This document shows, in pieces, positions 7,944 through 16,630 of a DNA stretch of 32,810 bases. The notes under the pieces were generated by a model, which was not told where the DNA came from, did not search any database, and saw only the letters and a list, made by a program, of their open reading frames with translations. Position 1 is the stretch's first letter. Every line of letters starts with the position of its first letter. The position numbers and the translations under genes are program-made. Source of the DNA: Pseudomonadota bacterium (GTDB taxonomy: Bacteria; Pseudomonadota; Gammaproteobacteria; Steroidobacterales; Steroidobacteraceae); contig JAFAGC010000124.1 of NCBI GenBank assembly GCA_023423065.1, forward strand, positions 1 to 32,810, read 5' to 3'.

Positions 7944-8711
7944 ATGCTGAGAGCCAAGGGGAGGAACAACCTGGTCAGCCGTCGCGGCTTCGTCACCTTG
8001 GCGATTGCAGCGTTTTCCCCGCCATTTTGGGCCAATCGCGCCCTCGGGCAGGAGAAGCCGGTAAAAACGAGCGGCAAGACCCCTGCGGATCCCCCTCACC
8101 GGACCGCCCGGCTGCCCAAGCGCCTCGCGGCGGACTTTCACAAGCATATCGAGTCCCGGCTCCCGCACCTGCGCCCCGCCTTCGAGGCCGCGGAGAAGGA
8201 AACGGGCATCGACTGGCGGGTGCTGGCGGCCCTCGGCTACCAGGAATCGCGCTGGCGGCCCGCGGCCGTCTCGCCGAAGGGTGCCCAGGGCGTGATGATG
8301 CTCATGCCCGTCACCGCGAAGAAGATGGGCGTCGAGAACGTGTTCTCGCCCGACGACAACATCATGGGCGGCGCACGCTACCTCGCGTACCTCAGGGGAC
8401 GCATTCCGGCCCGCATCCTCGATCCGGACCGCACGTGGCTCGCCATGGCCGCGTACAACATCGGCATCGGCCACCTCGAGGACGCGCGCATCATCACGCA
8501 GATGCGCAAGAAGAATCCCGATCGCTGGGCCGACGTGCGCGCGAACCTGCCGCGCCTCTCGGATCCGCACTGGTATTCGCGCGTGAAGCGTGGCTACGCG
8601 CGTGGCGAGGAGACGGCGCAGTTCGTCGAACGCGTTTCACAATTCTCCGCGCTGCTCACCGTGGCGATCCCGACCAACACCGTCGTCGACGCGGGATCCA
8701 AGCCGCGCTAG
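7944..8711 (+). CDS. Tat-exported lytic transglycosylase, MltF-like SLT domain
   Basis: A 255-residue periplasmic enzyme predicted to cleave peptidoglycan between MurNAc and GlcNAc with anhydro-ring formation. The N-terminus has a twin-arginine motif SRRGFV (12-17) and a hydrophobic stretch to about residue 30. The goose-type lysozyme (SLT) domain spans about 75-235: catalytic E101 in GYQESRW, then SPKGAQGVMMLMP (110-122) and AAYNIGIGHLEDARIIT. These, and the C-terminal DPHWYSRVKRGYARG, match the C-terminal domain of MltF; the N-terminal solute-binding-like domain of MltF (about 250 residues) is absent, so it is a stand-alone catalytic domain. It starts 57 bases after the tRNA and ends tail-to-tail, 21 bases from the DUF1080 gene. 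Confidence 0.88.
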   Translation: MLRAKGRNNLVSRRGFVTLAIAAFSPPFWANRALGQEKPVKTSGKTPADPPHRTARLPKRLAADFHKHIESRLPHLRPAFEAAEKETGIDWRVLAALGYQESRWRPAAVSPKGAQGVMMLMPVTAKKMGVENVFSPDDNIMGGARYLAYLRGRIPARILDPDRTWLAMAAYNIGIGHLEDARIITQMRKKNPDRWADVRANLPRLSDPHWYSRVKRGYARGEETAQFVERVSQFSALLTVAIPTNTVVDAGSKPR

Positions 8712-8732
8712 GGACTTGCCGACCGCAGGAAT

Positions 8733-10082
8733 CTAGTTCAGCGGCCGGATCTTGATGCTGCGATAGGCCACGGCGTCGCCGTGGTCCTGCAGCAGGATGC
8801 GTCCCTTCTGCGCCTCGCCGAACCCCGGCGTCGACTTGAACTTGCTCGCGGCCACGCGCGCGCGGAAATCCTCCGAGCCGCGCTTGAACTCGAGCACCTT
8901 CACGCCGTTCAGCCAGTGCTCGACGGTGCCGTCCGCCTTCGCGACGATGCGCGCGTGCTGCCACGCGCCGACCTTCGGCGCGATGCCGACGTTGGTCATG
9001 AGCTTGCCGCGCGGCAGGATGTCGTACAGCGAGGCCAGCGTGCGATTGCCGTCGACACCACGCTTGGCATCCGGATGATTCTCGTCGTCGAGTACCTGGT
9101 ACTCGAGACCGAGCGGCGCGCCGCTGGCCGGATCGTGTGGCGAGGTCAGGAAATAAAAGATGCCGCTGTTGGCGCCCTTCGTGACCTTGAAGTCCATCTG
9201 CAGCTCGAACGCCCCGAACTCCTCGGTCGTCATGATGTCCCCGCCGCCGCCCTGGGCGATCACCGCGAGCTCGCCGTTCTCGAGCGACCAGCCTTTCGCG
9301 GGGAAACCTTCGCCCCGCGCGCCGACCCAGCCGTTCGCGGTCCTGCCGTCCCACAGGAGACGCCAGCCCTGCGCCTTCTCGTCGACATCGAGGTTGTTGG
9401 GCAGGTTGTTGCGGATGAAGATGCCCATCGGCGGCGCGGGCTTCAGGTCCTTCGTGCGCACCACGATGTTCTTCCAGCTCGTCTTGCGGCCGGCATCCTC
9501 GGGCTTGTCGATCGAATGCACCTGCAGGCCGAAGAACCCGGACTTCTTCGCGTCGTCGATCACGTCGGCCGCGGGCTGGCCGTTGATCCACACGCGCAGG
9601 CGCGGACCGATGGCCTCGATGCGGTAGTGGTTCCACTCCCCGAATTCGTAGAGCGCCTTGGCGGCCGGATTCGTCTCGCCGGTCGAGAACCAGCCGCGCT
9701 GAGCCTCCTCGTAGATCTGCCCGCTCCACTGCCGCGGCGACGGGTCGATGTCGGCCTGGTAGCCGTGCACCCGGCCGTCCTCGAAATCGGGGGTAGACAG
9801 GCTGCGGAACTGGATTCCGGAGTTCGTGGGACCGACGTCCTGGCGCACGTCGACGTCGAGCACGAAATCGCCGTAATCCTTCGTCGTCACGAGAAAGCTG
9901 TTCGGCACCCCGGGACGCGACGAGCCGACGATGGCGCCGTCGATCACCTGGTAATCCGCCGCTCCGCCGAGTTGCTTCCAACCGTTCAGGGTTTTCCCGT
10001 CGAACAGCGGCGTTCCCCTGTCGGCCGCACTCACACTCATTCCAAACGCCAGCAACGCCAGCGCCAACTTCGTCTCTCGCAT
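8733..10082 (-). CDS. Exported protein with two DUF1080 (3-keto-disaccharide hydrolase) domains
   Basis: A 449-residue secreted protein with a signal peptide (residues 1 to about 20, ending SVSAAD). The first DUF1080 domain spans about 22-205 (GTPLFDGKTLNGWK, NSGIQFRS, YQADIDP, WNHYRIEAIGPRLRVWING). The second spans about 225-449 (WRLLWDGRTANGWVG, ANSGIFYF, LGLEYQVLDDENHPD, WLNGVKVLEFKRGSEDF). DUF1080 proteins are concanavalin-like jelly rolls; some hydrolyse 3-keto-disaccharides, others probably only bind glycans. The tandem form is common in polysaccharide-degrading bacteria. It is the last gene of a same-strand group after tadA and the YceI gene, 19 bases behind the latter. Substrate cannot be told from sequence. 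Confidence 0.88.
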   Translation of the reverse strand: MRETKLALALLAFGMSVSAADRGTPLFDGKTLNGWKQLGGAADYQVIDGAIVGSSRPGVPNSFLVTTKDYGDFVLDVDVRQDVGPTNSGIQFRSLSTPDFEDGRVHGYQADIDPSPRQWSGQIYEEAQRGWFSTGETNPAAKALYEFGEWNHYRIEAIGPRLRVWINGQPAADVIDDAKKSGFFGLQVHSIDKPEDAGRKTSWKNIVVRTKDLKPAPPMGIFIRNNLPNNLDVDEKAQGWRLLWDGRTANGWVGARGEGFPAKGWSLENGELAVIAQGGGGDIMTTEEFGAFELQMDFKVTKGANSGIFYFLTSPHDPASGAPLGLEYQVLDDENHPDAKRGVDGNRTLASLYDILPRGKLMTNVGIAPKVGAWQHARIVAKADGTVEHWLNGVKVLEFKRGSEDFRARVAASKFKSTPGFGEAQKGRILLQDHGDAVAYRSIKIRPLN

Positions 10083-10101
10083 GCCGCCCCTCGATTTTCG
10101 A

Positions 10102-10692
10102 TTACTTGGCCAGGTGAGCCTCGACCTGGATCTGCAGCCTCACCCACATGTCGAAGCCGAAGCTCTTGCCCCACGAGATTTCGAACTCGTCGCGGTTGAA
10201 CGTTGCAACAGCATCGGCACCGCAGAATTCGGTCTTCGACATCGGGTGCGGCATGCACTTGAACGACCTGATCTCGAGCTTCAGAGGCTTGGTGACACCG
10301 CGCAGGGTCAACTCGCCCTGCACTTCGGTGGGTTTACCGTCCTTGAACGCCGCCAATTTTCCGCGATAGGTGGCGGTCGGATATTTCTCGACCTCGAAGA
10401 AGTCCGACTTCCTGAGGTGATCATTCAGTTCGTCGAGCCCCGTATCGACCGAGGTCGTGTCGATGACGACGTCGACGCTGCCGGTGTTCGCTTCGCGATC
10501 CAGCACGATGCTTCCGGTGGTCTTGTTGAATTTCCCGCGCCATACCGAGACGCCGCCGAAATGGTCGGCCTCGAAACTCGGATACGTGTGCTTCGGATCG
10601 ATTTCGTACTTGACCGGCGCAGCCGGCGCGACCGTTGCACCCAGGGCGAATACCAAGCCCGCGAGCGCGGAAATCGACTTTGGTCCGTACAT
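10102..10692 (-). CDS. YceI family periplasmic lipocalin-like protein
   Basis: A 196-residue exported protein with a signal peptide (about 1-24, cleaved near APAAPVKYEID). The YceI domain follows: YEIDPKHTYPSFEADHFGG, then VDVVIDTTSVDTGLDELNDHLRKSDFFEVEKYPTATY, then GELTLRGVTKPLKLEI and a C-terminal FNRDEFEISWG. YceI proteins form an extended lipocalin-like barrel that binds isoprenoid or polyprenyl lipids; the exact role is unresolved. A pair of Cys residues (KCMPHP...EFCGAD) might form a disulphide. The start at 10692 is chosen because GAGGGAGAT sits 5 bases upstream; the ATG at 10722 lacks one. It lies between tadA (60 bases) and the DUF1080 gene (19 bases). Confidence 0.93.
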   Translation of the reverse strand: MYGPKSISALAGLVFALGATVAPAAPVKYEIDPKHTYPSFEADHFGGVSVWRGKFNKTTGSIVLDREANTGSVDVVIDTTSVDTGLDELNDHLRKSDFFEVEKYPTATYRGKLAAFKDGKPTEVQGELTLRGVTKPLKLEIRSFKCMPHPMSKTEFCGADAVATFNRDEFEISWGKSFGFDMWVRLQIQVEAHLAK

Positions 10693-10752
10693 GTTCGATC
10701 TCCCTCGATAAAGCGACGTCACACGCTAACACAAAGCGTGTGCCGCGCCTCC

Positions 10753-11220
10753 TCAGTCCGCCGCGCGTCGCCGGGCCGCGAAGAAGCCGCTCAAGAGACG
10801 CGAGCTCTCTTCCGTCAGCACGCCGCCGAAGACGTCGACGCGATGATTCATCGAGGGCAGCTTGAATATGTCGATGGTGCTGCCGGCGGCGCCGGCTTTC
10901 GGATCCCAGGCGCCGAACACGAGTCGCGACACGCGCGCGTGCACGATCGCGGCCGCGCACATCGCACAGGGCTCGAGTGTCACGTACAAGGTCGTACCGG
11001 AAAGCCTGTAGGAACCCACCGACATTCCGCCGGCGCGCAGCGCCTCGATCTCCGCGTGCGCGCACGGATCGTGCGTCGTAATCGGGCGGTTCGATCCCGT
11101 CGCGAGGATGGTGTCGCCCTGGACGAGCACGGCTCCCACGGGCACTTCTCCTGCGGCCTCTGCGCCGCGGGCCGCCTCGAGCGCGAGGCGCATGTAATCG
11201 ACGTCGGTTCTTGCCGGCAT
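10753..11220 (-). CDS. tadA: tRNA-specific adenosine deaminase
   Basis: A 155-residue cytoplasmic enzyme that converts A34 to inosine in tRNA-Arg(ACG), needed to read CGN codons. The zinc deaminase motifs are intact: H55-A-E57 in DPCAHAEIEAL and P84-C85-AM-C88 in TLEPCAMC. The family tail VLTEESSRLLSGFFAARR is present. DPCAHAEI has Cys where most relatives have Thr (DPTAHAEI), a mild variation near the active site. It heads a minus-strand group with the YceI and DUF1080 genes and is divergent from the DUF72 gene, with 165 bp between them where I see no further gene. Confidence 0.95.
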   Translation of the reverse strand: MPARTDVDYMRLALEAARGAEAAGEVPVGAVLVQGDTILATGSNRPITTHDPCAHAEIEALRAGGMSVGSYRLSGTTLYVTLEPCAMCAAAIVHARVSRLVFGAWDPKAGAAGSTIDIFKLPSMNHRVDVFGGVLTEESSRLLSGFFAARRRAAD

Positions 11221-11385
11221 TCGACCGGCAAGCTAACCGATTCGCCCGCGCATGCACAGGGCCCCGCGCCCGCGCCCGGCCGGCTAACAAGTGCGAGCGC
11301 ACGCACGTGCCCTGCGGGAAAACACCCGTGCCATCCGCGACCTGTTCCGACAGTCCGCGATGCGCGCTACCGGGACAGTGCAGGC

Positions 11386-12396
11386 ATGGGCCTCGTGCGA
11401 GTGGGAATCTCCGGCTGGCGTTACGCGCCATGGCGAAGAGTCTTCTATCCCGACGACCTCGCGCAGCATCGCGAGCTCGAGTTCGCCGCCCGCGCATTTC
11501 CCACGATCGAGATCAACGGCTCTTTCTATTCGCTGCAGTTGCCGTCGAGCTACGTCGCGTGGCGCGAGTCGACGCCGCCCGATTTCGTGTTCGGCGTGAA
11601 GGGCCCGCGCTACATCACGCACATCCTGAGACTCAAGAACGTCGAGCGGCCGCTCGCGAATTTCTTCGCGTCGGGCGTGTTCGAGCTGCGCGGGAAGCTG
11701 GGACCGATCCTGTGGCAGTTCCCGCAATCGGTGCACTACGACGCGCAGCGCTTCGCGGAATTCTTCGCGATGCTGCCCCGCGATACGCGCGACGCGCTCG
11801 CGCTCGCGCGGCGGCGCGACCGCCGCCTGCACGGCCGCTCCAGCCTGCGCATCGACGCCAATCGGCCGCTGCGTCACGCCATCGAGATCCGCCACGAGAG
11901 TTTCGCGACGCCCGAATTCGTCGCGCAGCTGCGCAAGGCGCGCGTGGCGCTGGTGGTTGCGGACACGGCGGGCAAGTGGCCCTACCTCGAAGACGTGACC
12001 GCCGACTTCATGTACCTGCGGCTGCACGGCGACAAGCAGTTGTACGCGAGCGGCTACACGGAGGCGGCTCTCGATCGCTGGGCCGAGCGCATCCGCGCCT
12101 GGTCGCGCGGCGGCGAAGCGCGCGACGCGCGCCGTGCATCGGAAAGTTCGCCCCGCAAGGCGCGCTCGCGCGACGTCTACTGCTATTTCGACAACGACGT
12201 AAAGGTGCGCGCGCCTTTCGATGCGGACCGGCTCATGCACAAGCTCGGAATCGCGCGCGAGGATGCGACCTTCCGATTCCCCGCGCGCTCGCGGCTCAGG
12301 CTCGCGCGGCCTGTCACGCCGCTGCCTCCGTTTCGCTGGCGCGACCCCCGCAATTCGCGGAAAAACCGTCCGGTCAGGAAGGCAACGCGAGGCTGA
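11386..12396 (+). CDS. DUF72 family protein (YecE-like TIM barrel)
   Basis: A 336-residue cytoplasmic protein of the DUF72/YecE family. Family marks: VRVGISGWRYAPWR at the start, then EFAARAFPTIEINGSFYSL, FVFGVKGPRYITH, GPILWQFPQSV, HAIEIRHESF, the block VVADTAGKWP, then YLRLHGDKQLYASGY and VYCYFDNDVKV. The fold is a TIM barrel of unknown catalytic function. The frame stays open far upstream, but that part only mirrors tadA and the YceI gene on the other strand; the ATG at 11386 is where homology begins. Its last 23 bases overlap the end of the convergent EamA gene. The tail after about residue 290 is rich in Arg and Pro and poorly conserved. Confidence 0.9.
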   Translation: MGLVRVGISGWRYAPWRRVFYPDDLAQHRELEFAARAFPTIEINGSFYSLQLPSSYVAWRESTPPDFVFGVKGPRYITHILRLKNVERPLANFFASGVFELRGKLGPILWQFPQSVHYDAQRFAEFFAMLPRDTRDALALARRRDRRLHGRSSLRIDANRPLRHAIEIRHESFATPEFVAQLRKARVALVVADTAGKWPYLEDVTADFMYLRLHGDKQLYASGYTEAALDRWAERIRAWSRGGEARDARRASESSPRKARSRDVYCYFDNDVKVRAPFDADRLMHKLGIAREDATFRFPARSRLRLARPVTPLPPFRWRDPRNSRKNRPVRKATRG

Positions 12397-13234
12397 CGAC
12401 CCCGCCGACGATGAGCGCGGCGCCGACGATGCGCCACGGCCCGGAGGTCTCGCGCAACATGCGTGAGCCGACCCACGCGCCGACCAGGGTGGATAACTCG
12501 CGCGCCGGCGCGACGTGGCTGATCGGCGCGAGCCGCATCGCGTACAACACCAGGATGTAACCGAGCGGACCGAGCACGCTCACGATGATCACCGGCTTGC
12601 GAAACACGCGCGCCTCGAGCGCGAGGCGATCGCGGTCGCGCCAGGCGCGCGGCGCGAGCACCAGCATGCGGAACAGGTTGCCGGTGAAGTCGATGACGAA
12701 CGGCGAGATCAGCAGGACCTTGACCGCGTAGCCGTCGTTGAGCGTGTACGCCGCGATGAACGCGCCGGTGCCGAGTCCGTAGAACACGCCCGCGAGCGGC
12801 TTGCGCTCGTGGTGCCCGACGAGCCCGGCCACCAGCAGGATGCCGACGACGATCAGCACCAGTCCGATCACCGACTGGATGGTCGGCGCCTCGCCTAACA
12901 ACAACACCGCGCCCAGGAACGACAGCAGCGGGCCCGTGCCGCGCGCGATCGGATAGACGACCGACAAATCCGATTGGCGGTAACCCGCCTGCAGCGTGAC
13001 CGAATACGCGAGGTGCAATACCGAGGTCGCCGCGAGCGCCAGCCAGTGCCGCGCCTCGAACACCGGTCGTTCGACATACAGCACCGCGGCGACCACGGGC
13101 CCGTAGATGAGCACCGAACCGAACGAGAACAGCCACACGAAGTGGCGGGACTGCGCGGCGAACTTGGCGGAGATGTTCCAGCTTGCGTGGGTGAGCGCGG
13201 CGAGCAGGACCAGGGCGAGTGCGAGGACGGTCAT
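12374..13234 (-). CDS. EamA/DMT-family transporter
   Basis: A 286-residue inner-membrane protein with about ten hydrophobic helices in two EamA repeats (first about 5-138, second about 150-284). Recognisable are the N-terminal ALTHASWNISAKFAA, the end of the first repeat with LSFLGAVLLLGEAPT and IVVGILLVAG, and the second-repeat equivalents LSTLVGAWVGSRMLRE and ALIVGGVVSLALPS. The family exports metabolites such as amino acids; the substrate is unknown. It overlaps the DUF72 gene tail-to-tail by 23 bases. Its start is 279 bp from the TonB receptor start, divergent. Confidence 0.9.
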   Translation of the reverse strand: MTVLALALVLLAALTHASWNISAKFAAQSRHFVWLFSFGSVLIYGPVVAAVLYVERPVFEARHWLALAATSVLHLAYSVTLQAGYRQSDLSVVYPIARGTGPLLSFLGAVLLLGEAPTIQSVIGLVLIVVGILLVAGLVGHHERKPLAGVFYGLGTGAFIAAYTLNDGYAVKVLLISPFVIDFTGNLFRMLVLAPRAWRDRDRLALEARVFRKPVIIVSVLGPLGYILVLYAMRLAPISHVAPARELSTLVGAWVGSRMLRETSGPWRIVGAALIVGGVVSLALPS

Positions 13235-13513
13235 GTGGGGCGCGCATCTTGAGTTCCGCGCGACCGGGCCGCCAGCACGTCGACTGGGATTGCATACGTG
13301 ACAACCGATTCTCTAATGAAATCGCTCACTTCCGCTCGAAGACGAGCACGAAACATACACAAAATGATATGAAAACCCTGTTGACACCGGGCGCCAGCCC
13401 GCGTGAACATCCAAAAGCGATCAAAAACAATCATTCGTAGTCGCGCCGTGACGCGTTCAGCGGCGCCGGCTGCGTCCAGACAAGAACGCATTGCACTCGG
13501 GGGAGGGCAGCAA
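13235..13513. promoter_or_regulatory. Divergent control region before the TonB receptor
   Basis: No gene is supported here. The part 13290-13440 is clearly richer in A and T than the rest of the window. TTGACA at 13381-13386 is a perfect -35 hexamer; 17 bases on, TGAACA (13404-13409) is only a poor -10. GGGAGGG at 13501-13507 is the ribosome site for the receptor ATG at 13514. No convincing operator palindrome was found. Confidence 0.4.
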
Positions 13514-16500
13514 ATGCCGATTGAATCGCGCAAGCGCAAGCAGGGTCAGCTCATTGGGATTTCCACGGGTCTAACCGCCGCACTGGTCGCATCGGGCGCA
13601 CTCGCCCAGGAAGCCAAGCCGGTCGCCGCCTCCGCCGACGCGGCGGACGAGATCGAGACCGTCACCGTTCGCGGCACCCGCGCGAGCCTCAAGTCCGCGC
13701 TGGAGCGCAAACGCGCCGCGGACACCGTGTCCGATTCGATCGTCGCCGAAGACATCGCCCAGTTCCCGGACAAGAACGTCGCCGAGGCGCTCTCGCGTGT
13801 CACCGGCGTGCAGCTCTCGCGCGACTTCGGCGAAGGCGTGCAGGTCTCGATCCGAGGCGTGGCGCCGGACCTGAATCGTGTCGAGATCAACGGCATGAGC
13901 GTGCTCACCGCGAACGGCGCCAGCCAGCGCGGTTCGGACCTGCGCGAACTCGCCTCCGAGCTCGTCAAGTCTATCGACGTGGTCAAGGGCTCCACCGCCG
14001 ACATGACCGAAGGCGGGATCGGCGGCACGGTGCAGGTCGAGCTGCGTAAGCCGCTCGAGCTCGAGCGCCCCCTCTTCTCGGCCGCGTTCTCCGGACAGCA
14101 GCTCACGACGCAGGGCGGCTGGACGCCGCGCGCGAACATCACCACCGGCACGAAGTTCTTCGACGATCGCGTCGGCATCCTCGCGAACGTCACCTACGAT
14201 GAAGTCATCACGCGCCAGGACTACCTGCGCAACACCGAGTGGGTGCGGCTCGGCGACTGGGACGAGTCTCCCGAAAAGACCATCGAGAGCCTCGATTCGC
14301 GCTTCGCCGCCCAGGCGACCGAGGCGGATTGCGTCAGCGCGTTCACCGTGCAGGCCGACCGCGACCTGTGCCGCCAGCAGTGGTGGGACTACAGCCCGCG
14401 CATCGCGCGCTACGGCATCTGGTACCGCGAGGACAAGCGCCTGTCCGCGCAGCTCACCGGCCAGGTGCGCATCAACGAGGAAAACGACTTCTTCGTCGAG
14501 GCGACGCGCACCGAGCGCAAGCAGTTCCTCAACGATCACAACTACGGCACCGACTTCACGGCCGTGAACCGCGTGTCGACGGTGACCAACAACGTCTACG
14601 ACTCGCTGGCCGCGAATTCGGTCGTGACCGTCGACGAGGGTCACAACGTCACCGCCTACACGGTCGCGAACAATGCCGCGGGCGCCGCGCTCGCGTTCGG
14701 CACCAGCTCGCGCGGCTTCGACCTGCGCAACACCACGGACTACCTCGGCGCCGGTTACAACTACCTCGGCGAGCGGCTCGAGGCGCGCCTGCGCTGGGGC
14801 AAGACGGAGAGCGAGCGTTACGACGAAACCAACGCGGCCAACTTCACGGCGAACGTGCCGGGACTGCGCGTCGAGCTCGACAACAAGGGCATTCCGCGCT
14901 TCATCTTCCCCGACGGTTTCTCGATGGAGGATGACAACGTCTACACGACGATGCAGCTGCAGTACCGCCCCGCCGAAAACGATCTGACCGAGGATCTCGC
15001 CCAGGCGGATTTCGACTTCAAGACCGAGTGGCCCTTCCTGACGAAGTTCGAAGCCGGCATCCAGATGCGCGACACCCGGTCGCTGCAGTACGCCGGCGGC
15101 GGCTATCTCGACGCCGCGACGGGCGTCAACGTGCCGAGCAAGAACATCAACCTGACCGCGAACCTCGTGAATGGCACGCAGGCCAACGTCACGACGCCCG
15201 GCACGGGCATCAACGCCCAGCACATCACGTACACGTGGAACACCGAGACGTTCCGCCAGGCGCTGGCCAATTCGGCGCGCAGCCCCGGCACGTTCTACGA
15301 CGGCTACGGCGGCATCCCCGACCTGCCCGGCAACTGGCGCGTACCCGTGTTCGCGGATGTCGCGACCATGATGGACACCTCGAACTTCTCGCACGAGGGC
15401 CTGCGCGAAATCATGGTCAACGGCGTGTTGTACGACCAGATTCCCGCGCACGAGATCACGGAAGAAACGCTGGCCCAGTACTTCAAGATGAACTTCGAGC
15501 ACGAGTTCGGGGCCGTCAGCCTGCGCGGCAACGTCGGCGTGCGCTACGTGAAGACCGAGACCAGCGCCGCGGGCGTGCTCACGCGCCGCGAGCGCCGCCC
15601 CACCGGCGAGACGACGTTCACCGACGTCACCGTCGGCAACGCGTACGTCGCGATCGATCGCGACTACACGGACACGTTGCCGAGCGCCAATCTGCTGATC
15701 GGATTCGGCGGCGAAGGCGCCCAACCCTTCAACGTGCGGCTCGGCTTCGCGGAACTCATGGCCCGCCCGCCGATCACGGACCTCGCGCCCGCGGCGAACT
15801 GCCTGTTCGACCTGCGGCCCGGATTCGACGGCGACACGGACGCGGACGACTGCACCGCGGGCAATCCGGCGCTGAAGCCGTACCGCGCCAAGTCGTACGA
15901 CCTCGAGTTCGCGTGGTATCCGACGGATGAAATCGAAGTGCGCGTCGGCGGCTTCTACAAGGACGTGGAGACGTTCGTGCTCGCGCGCACCCTGGTGCGC
16001 GACGTGGACCTGTTCGGCGACGGCGTGTTGTTCGACGTGACGCAGCCGATCAACGGCGACGGTGCGAAGACGCAGGGCCTCGAGGCGTCGATGCAGGCGC
16101 CCTTCACGTTCCTGCCGGGCTGGGCCGCGGGCTTTGGTGGCGTGGTCAATTACACGTACAGCGAGGCGAAGGATGTGGGTCTCTACAGCCAGCTCGACGG
16201 TTCGGCGCTGCCCTTCCCGGGTCTCTCCGAGCACACGTACAACATCGAGCTGTACTACGACCGCGGTCCGATCAACGCGCGCGTGGCCTGGAACTCGCGT
16301 ACCGACTGGCTCGCCTCGGCGGCGGATCGCAGCGGCAACCCGGTGTTCCGCAAGGGCGAGGATTATCTCGACGCCCGCTTCCAGTACCGCTTCCTCGACG
16401 ATCGCATGTCCGTCTTCGTCGAAGGCAAGAACCTCACCGACCAGGCGATGATCTCGACGGCGGGCGCCGACATCCGCCTGTCGGAGCTCGGCTGGCCGGG

Positions 16501-16537
16501 CCGGCGGTACTTCATCGGACTGACTTACAAGAACTGA
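13514..16537 (+). CDS. TonB-dependent outer-membrane receptor (large Caulobacter/Xanthomonas type)
   Basis: A 1007-residue outer-membrane transporter driven by TonB. It has a signal peptide (about 1-32, ending ASGALAQE), a TonB-box-like IETVTVRGTR (47-56), a plug domain (about 60-180: DKNVAEALSRVTGVQLSR, VSIRGVAPDLNRVEING, VDVVKGSTADM-like IDVVKGSTADM, GGIGGTVQVELR) and a beta-barrel to the end. Motif layout fits the TIGR01782 receptors, which are often induced with carbohydrate-use genes. The last residues are GLTYKN, ending in Asn where barrel proteins normally end in an aromatic residue. The start at 13514 follows GGGAGGG; an earlier ATG at 13403 would put the signal peptide far inside the protein. 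A strong terminator follows the stop. The substrate is unknown; a pectate lyase lies 8.5 kb away. Confidence 0.95.
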   Translation: MPIESRKRKQGQLIGISTGLTAALVASGALAQEAKPVAASADAADEIETVTVRGTRASLKSALERKRAADTVSDSIVAEDIAQFPDKNVAEALSRVTGVQLSRDFGEGVQVSIRGVAPDLNRVEINGMSVLTANGASQRGSDLRELASELVKSIDVVKGSTADMTEGGIGGTVQVELRKPLELERPLFSAAFSGQQLTTQGGWTPRANITTGTKFFDDRVGILANVTYDEVITRQDYLRNTEWVRLGDWDESPEKTIESLDSRFAAQATEADCVSAFTVQADRDLCRQQWWDYSPRIARYGIWYREDKRLSAQLTGQVRINEENDFFVEATRTERKQFLNDHNYGTDFTAVNRVSTVTNNVYDSLAANSVVTVDEGHNVTAYTVANNAAGAALAFGTSSRGFDLRNTTDYLGAGYNYLGERLEARLRWGKTESERYDETNAANFTANVPGLRVELDNKGIPRFIFPDGFSMEDDNVYTTMQLQYRPAENDLTEDLAQADFDFKTEWPFLTKFEAGIQMRDTRSLQYAGGGYLDAATGVNVPSKNINLTANLVNGTQANVTTPGTGINAQHITYTWNTETFRQALANSARSPGTFYDGYGGIPDLPGNWRVPVFADVATMMDTSNFSHEGLREIMVNGVLYDQIPAHEITEETLAQYFKMNFEHEFGAVSLRGNVGVRYVKTETSAAGVLTRRERRPTGETTFTDVTVGNAYVAIDRDYTDTLPSANLLIGFGGEGAQPFNVRLGFAELMARPPITDLAPAANCLFDLRPGFDGDTDADDCTAGNPALKPYRAKSYDLEFAWYPTDEIEVRVGGFYKDVETFVLARTLVRDVDLFGDGVLFDVTQPINGDGAKTQGLEASMQAPFTFLPGWAAGFGGVVNYTYSEAKDVGLYSQLDGSALPFPGLSEHTYNIELYYDRGPINARVAWNSRTDWLASAADRSGNPVFRKGEDYLDARFQYRFLDDRMSVFVEGKNLTDQAMISTAGADIRLSELGWPGRRYFIGLTYKN

Positions 16538-16563
16538 TCGCACGCATCGGGTTGTCCTGAAGG

Positions 16564-16593
16564 CGCGCGCGGGGAGACCGGCGCGCGTTTTTT
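16564..16593 (+). terminator. Rho-independent terminator of the TonB receptor gene
   Basis: A perfect 7-bp stem CGCGCGC (16564-16570) / GCGCGCG (16581-16587) with a 10-base loop is followed by six T at 16588-16593. It lies 27 bases after the receptor stop codon and separates it from the dioxygenase gene. Confidence 0.9.
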
Positions 16594-16630
16594 CTTCCGC
16601 CGTCCCCGCGGACCGTGGTACACGGGCGTC

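Noticed and set aside
7417..7950. Open frame over the tRNA-Ser region encoding a peptide with GEIRTHVPELPDHPISS
   Set aside because: This is the well-known false protein produced by translating the reverse strand of a serine tRNA gene.
10081..11385. Long in-frame extension upstream of the DUF72 gene
   Set aside because: It mirrors the YceI and tadA genes on the opposite strand; homology to DUF72 begins only at 11386.
12374..12396. Overlap of DUF72 and EamA gene ends as a sign of a frame error
   Set aside because: Both proteins reach plausible family ends, and short tail-to-tail overlaps also occur elsewhere in the window (18240-18247).
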